DNA from: Fasciolopsis buskii
Taxonomy: Eukaryota; Platyhelminthes; Trematoda; Plagiorchiida; Fasciolidae
DNA: 64,000 nt
Direction: 5' to 3'
NCBI GenBank assembly: GCA_008360955.1
Contig: LUCM01003479.1
Location: 126,832-190,831 of the forward strand
In this document: one piece after another, positions 1 to 9,600 of the stretch
Layout: each line of letters opens with the position of its first letter
Numbering within the stretch: the stretch's first letter is position 1
Program-made: the position numbers and the translations under genes
The notes under the pieces: model-generated
What the model saw: only the letters and a program-made list of their open reading frames with translations
Told to the model about the DNA's origin: nothing
The model's database searches: none

Positions 1-1441
1 CAGCTAAGAGTTTCCTTTAAAACCTAGTTGACTGAGTACCTTTCCCGACAGACTCAGATGACGCCGCATCCGTACCAAAACTAGGAGACTACGTAGCGCA
101 CGGTGTGGAAAGGCAGAACGTTTGAGTCTGGAAGACTGGTAACTTGTTCTGCATTAACCGTGTTCAAGATGAGTTGCATGGGAAACCAGTTAAGTTGGTT
201 TATGGCTCAGTGAGTTTTTGATGCCGGGCCCTATTGGCGCCGGAATATTCATCCGCACAAGAATGGACATTTTTGAAGCCATATCCCCAGTAATGATTGA
301 TTTGATGTGATTTACTTAGTTTCTGTATCTGTGCAATATGCGCAAACAAAGTGTGAGCCATGAATATACACCGCCTCTGGCCAGCGGAACTCAATGCTAT
401 TTCACTGCACAACTGACTATTTATTTACAAAGAACCACTACCTATTTTTCATTTGTTCGTCTGCGAAACTACTTAACAGACTTTCTACGAGGATTTTTCT
501 ATTTTACGGAGGTTTTGCGGCCCTGTGTTTAATATAGTCCAATTATACGTTGTCCCGAATAGGTACGAAAGTAGTAGCCACTGTGATAATAAGAAGCTGA
601 TCGCAGATTTTGTCTGAAACGAAACGGTTTATAGCCACGGTAACGACAAACTACTGAACATCGGATGTGAAAGACCTTACCACAAGCTTCTAGTCGTTCC
701 TGGATTTGTTGTCATTCGTTCACTTCTGTATTAGCCGAATAGGAGTGTAGACGCTTAGAGAATGTCTCATTCTGATGTCACAGGTACGCGCTGGTTGCTA
801 TATCATGCAGCTTCTATATCTTAGTTACAGTAATAACTTCGCAACAGTAATTGTGCGGTGCATTTTACTAGCTCACGGTGTTTTGTTTCCAGTGCTGGAA
901 ACTACTCTGTGGAATTAACTATCCATGTCATCATCTGACCTAACAGATTCGAACTTCGTAAACCTCCTTATTTGTATCCGTCATCAAGTCTTTGGGATGT
1001 GATTCTGCATCAAACAGTGGCAAGTTGCACATACCATACATACTTTGGGATTGATTACATTCGGCATTGCGGTTTCCAAACTAGACATCCATTTACAGTT
1101 TGATTGACATCTGGCCTAAGAACTCGGGAGATCTCCATAAGTTGGTGACCAACGCGATGAGCACCAATAAAAACCCATTAAATTGAGCATCATGAACATG
1201 TGACCCATAGATTTTGCTGATGATATCACTGTTGGAAATGAAATTTATAATATGCGAATTGCTGACTAACAGAACCATTGATTTCTCCAGGTGTATCCAT
1301 ATCGCGAGAGAGGCTTTAGAAATGTCATGGTTGCAAAACGGGAAAGTTGAAATTATAAGAGAACGAACAATTGCTCAAATGTGAAAACTAAAGCGTATAA
1401 AAGTGTATTTTTTGATAAAGATATCATATCGATCAACTTAC
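1..1441 (-). other. Intron 5 (partial) of the P-glycoprotein gene
   Basis: The gene continues past the window on this side. I see no exon with NBD1 features, no RNA gene and no recognisable repeat here. Several open frames of 60-70 codons occur on both strands and have no family resemblance. Confidence 0.5.
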
Positions 1442-1555
1442 ACGTTCAATTGTTTCAAAGATAGGCACAGCAGATGCACGAGCGATAGCGAAGAATTCCA
1501 AATTTGGCATGGCAGATCCCAAAGCAATCGTTCCGAGTAGCAGATTAAAAAATAT
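1442..1555 (-). CDS. ABCB1: P-glycoprotein exon 5 (TM6 and linker to NBD1)
   Basis: A 114-base exon of 38 codons, phase 0 at both ends, running IFFNLLLGTIALGSAMPN to ETIER. It matches TM6 and the stretch before nucleotide-binding domain 1, where the family has a G-x(3)-[LI]-G-x-A-x-P-x-[LI]-x-x-[FI]-x-x-A-[RK] pattern followed by the I-[FY]-E-x-I-[DE]-R motif (here IFETIER). The acceptor is TGATTCAG, the donor GTAAGT. The next exon, expected to open NBD1, was looked for between 1 and 1441 on the minus strand and not found. Confidence 0.9.
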
Positions 1556-2480
1556 CTGAATCAAAAAGTAAAAGTTTTCTGATGAATCATCATGCTTCAC
1601 GTAAGACGGCGTACTAAAGCAATCGCGAGTAAATACCGTGAATTTTCTTGCATGGTTACTCTTAAAATATTATGTAATATCAGTCTAACAAGAGAAGGAC
1701 CTTAGAACGATCTGATCGATAAAACGACTGTTCTGATCGAGAATCAACTGCTTGCGTGCGGTCAGTTCAGCTGACTTAGGGTTTCACTCGAAGCTCTGTC
1801 AGCTAAAAAAATTAACACCGTCCCATACTGTCACAAACAATTAATTGACTAAATGGGGATTTTGCACAAAGAGACTTCGAATAAAATCTCCAGCCACCAA
1901 ATTCTATCAACCGCTCGAAAAAAAATGGGATACTGATTGCACTTCTTCTCACGTTTCACGTCAAAACATTTCGGATCAGATTGAGTTAGGTTTAGGTCCT
2001 TCCTCTCAAATTCTGAAGTGAACCGCAAGCAACCAAAGTATCCTGCATGAAAAACCACACGAATTCATCATGTTGTACTTCAAATTCCAGAGCAGAAAAA
2101 AACAGGCTTTGTTGGTCTAGCCTGGTTACAGTCCCAAATGATTTTGGCATTGTTCCAAAGTAATTATGCCAGTCACATAAAGCTTAGTTTCACTCCATTG
2201 TTTCTAAAATTGTCACATCTAACTTAGTGCATCAAAAAATGGCTCCGACAACAAAATAATCGTCTGCGGTATCTGGCTGTAATCAAACAAACGCATAATA
2301 AACAATTTTAACCTAGCACGATGTTCCGAAGAGCACACCTCAGCAATTATCGAAACGTCGATAACGAGCATAGTGAAGATCAATAAAATCTGCCCGGATG
2401 AGATCAAAAGTCAAAGTGTGTGCAGTAACCTGATGATCGATAGTTATGATAAGGGACACAGTTCAGCTATTGTCCAACGA

Positions 2481-2523
<43 letters not shown>

Positions 2524-2664
2524 AGTAAGCATAGAATACTGCTTCAAACGTTATGCAACAGAAAAGTGGATATTTTGAAGCAAATCGGCATCTCCTTTGA
2601 AATAGTTGGTAGCGCGTACAATCCCTGCATTTCACACAACCTCCATAAGAAAACGAGAACTTAC
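1556..2664 (-). other. Intron 4 of the P-glycoprotein gene
   Basis: About 1.1 kb between exons 4 and 5. It contains the (TA)n microsatellite at 2484-2521, some 145 bases downstream of the exon 4 donor in gene orientation. Nothing else is recognised. Confidence 0.8.
2484..2521. repeat. (TA)n microsatellite
   Basis: About 19 uninterrupted TA units inside intron 4. It creates artificial Ile-Tyr open frames on both strands. Confidence 0.95.
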
Positions 2665-2771
2665 AATGAAAACCGAGCCCACTGGGTAGTTATCGTCAAC
2701 GGTCAGTTTTATGCCATACCAAAATATTAGCGCACAGGAAGCGAATATGACGAAGCCCACAAAACCAGTCA
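2665..2771 (-). CDS. ABCB1: P-glycoprotein exon 4 (TM5)
   Basis: A 107-base exon found by following the splice phase. With the G left by exon 3 it encodes 36 residues starting VTGFVGFVIFASCALIFWYG and ending PVGSVFI. This matches the TM5 segment of P-glycoproteins, where a G-[FL]-x(4)-[LI]-x-F-A-S-x-A-L-x-F-W-Y-G pattern is conserved. The acceptor is TTCCTGCAG, the donor GTAAGT. It is too short to appear as a long open frame by itself; the plus-strand open frame across it, with its Ile-Tyr run from the (TA)n tract, is a shadow. Confidence 0.9.
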
Positions 2772-4055
2772 CTGCAGGAAAAAGTGTCGAGAAAACAACG
2801 CATTCTTATTTATGGCCAAGCTCCGATTGGTCAATGAAAAAACCTAATAAACAGACGTTTGGCTAATTAGCTTGCAATAGACCAGAGCGTAATGAGCACT
2901 CTACTGTTCAGTGATTTTGTATGATTACCAATCATTTTGGGTAGTGAGAATGACGTAGTAGTTGACACAGGTGCAAGATCCCTTAAACATTCATTGTCAA
3001 TCATCAATTTATTTTGAGGCTACCAAAAAATAAAGTTTCCACATGCAGTGAAATGACAATATATTTTTTCTCCAGGTCGACCTCATAAGTGGTTAAACAT
3101 CTCTCTTGTTTATAAATAGGGAAAAAAACAGAAAGTCGAACCAAACCGTCCTGTGGAACTGGATATACAATGCGGTTTTTAGGAGTTCAGATGACGGACT
3201 GAGTAGTGAGTGACATTTTCGTTAGCTTTTTTTGAGTTCGTAGTTTCTAAATTCTAAAATACCTCAGGGATTGCCTTGAGCATTACCTGTTCCAAATCCA
3301 GTTTGCGTGTACGGTAACCATTAGTCGTACAAATTTGGAATTCAACAAAATTTCTCCAGTTACGATGGGCCTTGTGTATAAAATTAGCAGGCACACCTTG
3401 GTTTGCCAGTAAAGATAAAATCGTGCAAAGCAACCTCAGATTATTCTCAGCGAAACTGTGTACGGTTTAATTTATCTGCCGTCATCACCGTTACCTAACG
3501 TAATGCTTAGACTAAATAGAATCCAAGCCCAATGTGAAAGGTTGTTTGTGAGTCTCATCGCATACCACGGCTTACTACCGCAGTGGTAACCGCATAGAAT
3601 TTACTCGGGTCAGTTCTTATCAGCACCACTCAGTGTTCCGCCATCTCGATAATAACGCAACTTATCAAATTGTACACTGAACTGTCATTTATTTCCCGTT
3701 TATTTGTATTAATGCACTATTCGATTTACATGTTTCATTCAAGAATTGCGTGGCCTCAAGAGCTGGTATTTTGCTGTGAATGAGTTCTCTAACTTATTCC
3801 ACGTCTAACAGTCTGGCTACAGATTTGGGCAGAGCTGGTGCATATCTACTTAAAGTCGGACGTGATTGCAGAACAAAGTGGATTGGTATTTAAAAAAGTC
3901 TAATAATGAATAATGAACAAATAATACAGAAAATAAATGACTAGTTAGTTCCACATATCCGTTGCTCGTCTAACTGTGACCAGTTTATGAGTAGACATTT
4001 CTATCGTGGTACAGTTGTGAATGTCTTGACCAGGTGTTTCACGATTTCTGCTCAC
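2772..4055 (-). other. Intron 3 of the P-glycoprotein gene
   Basis: About 1.3 kb with consensus GTGAGC donor and CTGCAG acceptor. No repeat or internal exon recognised. Confidence 0.8.
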
Positions 4056-4488
4056 CGCAACCAATGGCAGAGGACTTTTTGATGCCCACTTTTTCTGCAT
4101 TGCCCAATTTCTCCGTATATCGTTTATGCACCTTGTCTTCACCACCAAATGCCACTACCGTTCGGATTGCGCTGAGTGCTTCACCGGCAATTGCACCGGC
4201 TTCCGCATAAGCAACTGATTCCATTTTGGAAAACTTTTGCATCACAAACACAAATACTCCGAACGCGATCAAATTGGCCGGCAGCATGGCTAATGCGACC
4301 AACGTCAACTTCCACCCTTTCGTAAACCCGATCACAATCCCGGCGACAAAAGTGGCCAGGTATTGTATGAACAGCCCCAACTTGTGTCCGATTCCTTTCT
4401 CGATGTTGTCGATATTTTCCGACAATTGGTTGATTAACGAACCAGATGCTTGTCCATCGAACCATGCAATGTTCTGACGTAATACGGC
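4056..4488 (-). CDS. ABCB1: P-glycoprotein exon 3 (TM3-TM4 and coupling helix)
   Basis: A 433-base exon, the longest in the window. It begins AVLRQNIAWFD, the strongly conserved start of intracellular loop 1, and continues through GIGHKLGLFIQYLATF (TM3), IVIGFTKGWKLTLVALAM (TM3-TM4) and the family motif AIAGEALSAIRTVVAFGGE in loop 2, ending GIKKSSAIGC plus one base. The acceptor is AACAAAACAG before GCC, behind a T-rich tract; the donor is GTGAGC after GCG. It ends in phase 1 and is completed by exon 4 to give a valine codon. Antisense open frames over this exon are shadows. Confidence 0.92.
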
Positions 4489-5561
4489 CTGTTTTGTTGC
4501 AAACAAAAGACAACGGGATCTTTGACAGAAAACCGATTAATTCCAACATCATTCCGAATAAACGCTGGGAATGGCCCAGTGAATGGGTGAAGGTGAAGGA
4601 TTCGGTGAATAGTTCTCAGATTCACGCATTTGACTGGTAATTTTTATGAAATAACCACCGGTCGCCCCAGTTCAGACAGGAAAATTTGATTTATCGTCAA
4701 AAGCGTATTAGATGTGATCAAAATTGGATGACTATCTCAAATTCCTTCATAGCTATGTGTTGTATATATGTCAGCTATTTTTAGCCGGATCAAGGGTGAA
4801 AATCGTGCAACATTTCACGGGGTCTTTCAGCTGTTTATGCCGTAGACGTTTTCGGTGTTTCATCTGACCAAGGATGGCTGTGGACGAACACAAACCTCAG
4901 CGATCCCTTAGATTATCTTCATAACTTTACTCATATGTTATCGTAAAATTATTGTGTAATAATTTCCGAATCACTGTTATCGTTGATTAACTCAGAAACT
5001 GGCTGGTTTGGTCTGTTTCTGCTTGTCTCTGTGCCAACGCATCACAAGTGGTTTCACCTAATGTGGTTCGACCATTTGGCTTAGACGGAGTAAGCAACAA
5101 ATTTGTCCTTAATCGATCGAATACCAAATGTATACCTGGACTGCGCAATCCCCATAGGTTGACTAAGAAGCAGCCATGTGGAAAACTGATTTTCAGTGTT
5201 TTTGTCTACTAATCACGAAGTGCGAATGCAAGCGATGTCTTTACATATGCACATATTCATTCACTCTGGTTTCCACACAAGTTCTTACAATGGGGTTGTG
5301 TGACCACTTTGACAACAGACAATAAACTCTGCTTAGAACCTAGTCACCAAATGGAAAATACAAATCAGCGTTAATCACTCCGTACTGACATAGAGTTTGA
5401 ACTGTCCCGACACTAGATGAGAACTGGCTTATTCCAAAGCTTTCCACGAAAGTCTCTGATCTGGTGAAAAGTAACGATTTTGTATCCTTTCACCATATTC
5501 CACAAGTGTAAACTTCTAGCCACCTCTAGCACATTACGTTTCAAGTGATCATTATACGCAA

Positions 5562-5663
5562 AATAATTCACCATGTGATATCATCGCTCAACTCACCATA
5601 AAGAAACCATGGAAGCACTGTGCAGCTGTTTCATTCAGCTTGTTAGAAATCATCAGCAGTGAA
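5562..5663 (-). repeat. Partial inverted copy of the tRNA-like/hammerhead repeat
   Basis: Reverse complement of roughly 5960-6064: hammerhead segment plus 3' tail, without the tRNA-like head. It keeps CTGATGA and GAAAC but has C instead of T just before the predicted cleavage position (CTGCA, not CTGTA), so self-cleavage would be expected to fail. With the copy at 5797-6064 it could form a long hairpin in any transcript crossing both. Confidence 0.85.
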
Positions 5664-5671
5664 TTATTTTG

Positions 5672-5702
5672 TGTAAACATTCAATCTCCTACTACTAAAA
5701 TG
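5672..5702 (+). repeat. 31-base direct repeat, left copy
   Basis: Begins TGTAAACATTC and ends CTACTAAAATG; identical over all 31 bases to 6065-6095. It starts right after the inverted partial repeat. It may be a long target-site duplication around the 362-base insertion 5703-6064, or a duplicated flank. Confidence 0.9.
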
Positions 5703-5879
5703 TATCAAGTAATCAAGCTCTGTAGGTCATATCCAAAGCCTTCGTTGTACTTAGGCTACCTGCACAGAAGTCATCTATCAGTAGGGGTCGATCGCTTGAG
5801 CTAACGGACGGTAACCGTGTAAATCAGTGACGGATAGGTGCGACATCATGTGGTGAAGTTCAACAATCGTTCAGAGCCT

Positions 5880-5950
5880 GCCCGGTGGCGTAATGGCTAA
5901 GGCGTTCGATTCAGAATCGTTCGTCCCGAGTTCACGTCCCAGTTCGGGCG
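5880..5950 (+). promoter_or_regulatory. tRNA-like head with Pol III box A and box B (copy 1)
   Basis: Box A reads TGGCGTAATGG (5886-5896), an exact fit to the eukaryotic consensus. A box-B-like AGTTCACGTCC lies at 5929-5939 (8 of 11 positions), 43 bases downstream, a normal tRNA spacing. The ends GCCCGGT and TTCGGGC can pair as an acceptor stem with one wobble and one mismatch. The T stem is poor and the anticodon arm ambiguous, so this is a tRNA-derived promoter rather than a working tRNA gene. Confidence 0.72.
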
Positions 5951-5954
5951 CGGT

Positions 5955-6012
5955 GGATATGCACTGCTGATGATTCCTAACAAGCTGAATGAAACAGCTG
6001 TACAGTGCTTCC
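5955..6012 (+). ncRNA. Hammerhead ribozyme-like motif (copy 1)
   Basis: Conserved core CTGATGA at 5967-5973 and GAAA at 5991-5994. Helix I: GCACTG (5961-5966) pairs perfectly with CAGTGC (6003-6008), and GGA (5955-5957) with TCC (6010-6012) beyond an internal loop. Helix III is ACAGCTGT, an 8-base palindrome spanning A15.1 to U16.1; as a monomer it is very short, but two molecules could pair fully, as known for short-stem-III hammerheads in repeats. The predicted cleavage site is after the A of GTA (6002). Helix II is weak: TTC with GAA around a 10-base loop, plus one extra T before GAAA. Activity is therefore uncertain. Confidence 0.7.
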
Positions 6013-6064
6013 ATGATTTCTTTATGGTGAGTTGAGCGATGGTATCACATGGTGAGTTATTTCC

Positions 6065-6095
6065 TGTAAACATTCAATCTCCTACTACTAAAATG
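6065..6095 (+). repeat. 31-base direct repeat, right copy
   Basis: Identical to 5672-5702, directly following the 3' tail of the plus-strand tRNA-like/hammerhead repeat. Confidence 0.9.
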
Positions 6096-6384
6096 ATCAA
6101 TATATGCTCACTATCTCGAAAATAGAAGTAAATTATCAGTGTTTTCAGTGTCATTCGAAGAAAGCTTTTTGAAATGACAAACACCTAATGGTACGTCTTT
6201 TTGATACCTTCAGGAGTCGCTGGAACTGTACTACCGCTTGGTTAATCAATAGTGTTACTTCCCGGAAAAAAATGTTCAACTATCAACTGATTACTGCAAT
6301 TAATTATTACCAAGGTGGAAGTTACCAACCGTCATTAAGGAGTCCAAACTTAAAGAAAGGAGAAAGTAAAGCTTTGTTACTTAC

Positions 6385-6660
6385 GGTGAAGTACAGCAGT
6401 CGTATTCGATGTGTTTGCCTCAGGGAAGAGTAGTGTAAACAGAAAACTTGCGTGAATCCAACCAGGAGTACGAGTAGGCCAAGCACTGCAAAGTAGATTG
6501 CCGTCTGATAAATGTCATCGGCTTTAAATTGCGGACTGCTCAAATCATTCACTAAATCGCCGAACAAGAAGAAGCACAATGGATCGCCGGCACCGACCGC
6601 CGCACTGCACAGTGCACCCACGATGGTCAAAGCTTTCTCCGTTCGGCTTGCATATTTGAA
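6385..6660 (-). CDS. ABCB1: P-glycoprotein exon 2 (TM1-TM2)
   Basis: A 276-base exon of 92 codons, phase 0 at both ends. It starts FKYASRTEKAL after a CTTGCAG acceptor and ends RIRLLYFT before a GTAAGTAAC donor. It contains TM1 (about residues 47-70 of the joined protein, with AVGAGDPLCFFLFGDLV, matching the family pattern of a Gly-Ala-Gly-x-Pro turn and an F-G-[DE] motif) and TM2 (about 90-112, with FAVLGLLVLLVGFTQV). The R-Q-x-H-R-[IL]-R motif leading into the next cytoplasmic helix is present as RQTHRIR. The loop between TM1 and TM2 is short (about 17 residues). Confidence 0.9.
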
Positions 6661-9600
6661 CTGCAAGCAGAAGGGATAGGTTGTTTCTATTATTTCGTTA
6701 ATGACGATCATAATAGTAATACTAATAATAACAGTAATAATAATAGTCAGGACAAATGAATACGCGAAATATGGCTTTACTTTATGCTCAGGAAGTATTT
6801 GTTTGTGTGCTACGTTATTCTGAAAATGTTTCCTGTAGAAAATGTAACCAGACAGTGAGGACTACGTACCCGTTATAAACTAATGTTCAACATTTTGACG
6901 AATGTTGTGGACAAAATGCAGGCACACTTTAAAAACGATCACTAAAGGTTCACTAGATGTAGGTGATTCACAGCACTACTAAGTGCCAGAATTATTTTTC
7001 ATAAATCGCACAAGTGGTATTGCTGATATCAGTGGAATGTTGTGCTACATTTGGGTAGCCATGAATGACATACGCATGAAATGACTAAGCTGTAACTTTG
7101 AAATCATTTTTAGAGGAGATAGATATTAACTCTTTGGCGAGCATCACAAGCGTAAGGATAACACATAAAACTTACTGACAATCATCGAGGACGACATTTA
7201 TGCGAACTTAACGTGGTCGTTCTCATTAACCTGAACAGGAGCCCGTTGAACAATGGTAATACACAGTTCTTCCAGGCAGGAAGCCTGGATTCGAACCGTG
7301 TGTACGGAGCAGATGTGTGTCACTGGTGAGCGAAACTCCTGTCTGATGCTTTCCCAGTGTAAGGTTGACCGGATGAATAGTAGTTTTTGTGTGGAATATG
7401 GAGCCCGAAGGGCAAAGTGTCAAGCAAGGTCAAACTAATGCCATCACCATTTACCACCGGTTTTCCTGTCTGAACAACTCGGGCTAGCAAAGTTTACTGA
7501 AGATGAACTAAAAACATCCTTGGTTTTGATCTCATCTACGGTGAACAAAACCAAAAACCATGTGTGCTCAGTGTGTTTTTGGCGCGCGTGAAAATTGTAA
7601 CAGTGGACATATTTCTGCTTCTAAACTGTTCCTTATTTTTATTCTTGTTGGCGCACAGGTGGAACAACTTCGTAAATCAACACGAATCGGTTTCTTCAAA
7701 GCAATGCGAATGCCAGAGTTGAGTGTGATTTGAATGGAAGCGAAAACAGCCTGCCTGCCACGAGCTGCATTGCAGACAGAACCTGATGAGCACGTGGTTT
7801 GTGGAATATCTGACACAAGAACACGTACATATGCGTGACTATTGGTGAGTTTTGCAGATAAACCCCAAACCGATCTGTAGCACGAGTGCTAATTGCAAAA
7901 CTTTTTGATTTTTACGGTCGTTCCACCGTTCGGTCAGTGAGACGACAATTGTGATGAGTTAGCCGCCTCGTGCGAAGACAGTGCGATAGAGTCTAATACA
8001 TTGTATTGTTTGCTTTGATCTCGACCAACCCAGTCGGTAGCTTGGTTCAACTTCTGCCAAACTGTTCATTTCGTTGTCTTGTTTGTTGGATCACAAGTGG
8101 AGATGACAAAAAAAGACGGAAAATCCCACGCACGACCTGTCATCAATGGGCTTTTTGTTTGTTGTTTCTTTTATTTCCTCATTTACTCTATCGATACTCA
8201 CTCACTAAGAAGCAATAACCGTCTGAGGTTCTCTTTTTCTACCAGAATGTGATTATCAAGTGGAACTGTTACTCATTTCAAAAATTGGGACGAAAATTAG
8301 ATGTTTGAAGTTCATGAACCTTAACAACTGGCAACTTGTCGCCGAAATTAAATTCGTTCTAGTGGTACCGTACACGATGGTCAACAAAGTGTTTCGTGAA
8401 AGTCGTTGACGCTTGTTAATTTGGTAGCTAACAGAAAATAAATCGCGCGAATCATAAGCAGACAGGATGGTCAATCTAGTCAAGAGCGTTTCTCTCCTAC
8501 CAAAGGAAAGCTATTTTTTGTGGTTCCAGGACGTAACGCAAAGCAACTAAGATACTCTACACATTTCGACAGAAACTACTGAATTACTGTTTTTCAAGCA
8601 CTTTTTAACACAGAGATTCTTAGGTGAAAAAAACCGATTTCGATGTTTGTAACGGGAATACACAAATTGAAGGTTTCATCAGGCTATCGATAGAATGATG
8701 GTCGTCTAAATAAACTTTACTACCCTTAATACAGTACATCCACTAAAGACCGCTCCGCACTCAAATTATCATAAACATATTCATTTTCAAATGTACCAAT
8801 TCGAACTGCTCAAAATTTCACCCGTATTTGAGATATCAAATTGAGACGCGGAAATGTAAATTAATTTCTGTAGAAGAAACAAAGGCGAAACCGGATGGAC
8901 ATAGTTTTAGCGGTGAAAAAGAATCTGCTGTAAACTTCGTTTTCAAAATATATACTACTTGCTATTCTTATCTTTTTTTCTTCTACTTCCGTCATTAGTG
9001 AAGCAATCGTCTGCATCAATTCCTGACACCGGAAGATGCGGCAACCAATCCGAATAAACAGGATCGATTTGAAGAAATGAAAAACTCAAGAGATGAGGAA
9101 GAGTTTTGAACTGTCACTGACCGAGTGGTAAATGGAAACCAAAAAGGAGACATCCTGTACTTGATGCACTGCTAGTTCATCCTCGGGAAGGAAAAAGGGA
9201 AAGTAAACAATTCCGGTTCGCAACACTGCTTTTTTGTCTTTTCAATTTCCTACCGTGACTGGATGGTCATATCGAACCAAACAGCGCACAGCTCATTAAT
9301 AGTGAACATAATCGCAGCCTACTTATTTTGAGAACATGCACTGACCATCGCAGCTGAATCATTTCGGAATCCAAGTTGCTTTACGATGGGAGACCGACTT
9401 ACGGATATATTTCTATCGGCGAACCTTTCAAATTACTCGCTATGTCTCTGCCTATTTCTTGTATTGAGCAGCGAGTTATATTCCTATTCATCAATCACAT
9501 TTAAGTACTCTTTACTTAAAAGGAAGAAAATTTCTAACGACCGTGACATCTCATTTGCTTATAACCCGACAGTCGAATTCTGTCCACTAAGGTACAGTTT

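Larger units (their letters stand above)
5797..6064 (+). mobile_element. tRNA-like + hammerhead SINE-type repeat (copy 1)
   Basis: About 270 bases homologous to the minus-strand copies near 28.4-28.7 and 29.3-29.5 kb. In order: an 80-base leader (from GAGCTAACGGACGG), a tRNA-like segment with Pol III boxes (5880-5950), a hammerhead-type ribozyme segment (5955-6012) and a 50-base tail ending CACATGGTGAGTTATTT. A tRNA-like promoter followed by a hammerhead is the architecture described for the schistosome Sm-alpha SINE-like family, but this sequence is clearly different. It lies antisense to the host gene inside intron 2. The three-copy homology and its ends are seen directly; classification as a SINE is inference. 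Confidence 0.8.
4489..6384 (-). other. Intron 2 of the P-glycoprotein gene, with repeat insertions
   Basis: About 1.9 kb. It contains the full tRNA-like/hammerhead repeat (5797-6064, plus), the inverted partial copy (5562-5663, minus) and two exact 31-base direct repeats. The remaining sequence is not recognised. Confidence 0.8.

Noticed and set aside
2446..2730. 94-codon plus-strand open frame
   Set aside because: Made mostly by the (TA)n tract and the antisense of transporter exon 4.
4226..4640. Plus-strand frames opposite the transporter
   Set aside because: Antisense shadows of exon 3; the minus strand matches the P-glycoprotein family clearly.
5880..5950. Functional tRNA gene
   Set aside because: Box A is perfect, but the T stem does not pair well, the anticodon arm is ambiguous, and the segment is a shared part of a longer repeat present in several copies.
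7226..7438. A second tRNA-derived SINE in intron 1
   Set aside because: A good box B (GGTTCGAATCC, minus) stands alone; no box A at the right distance and no second copy in the window.
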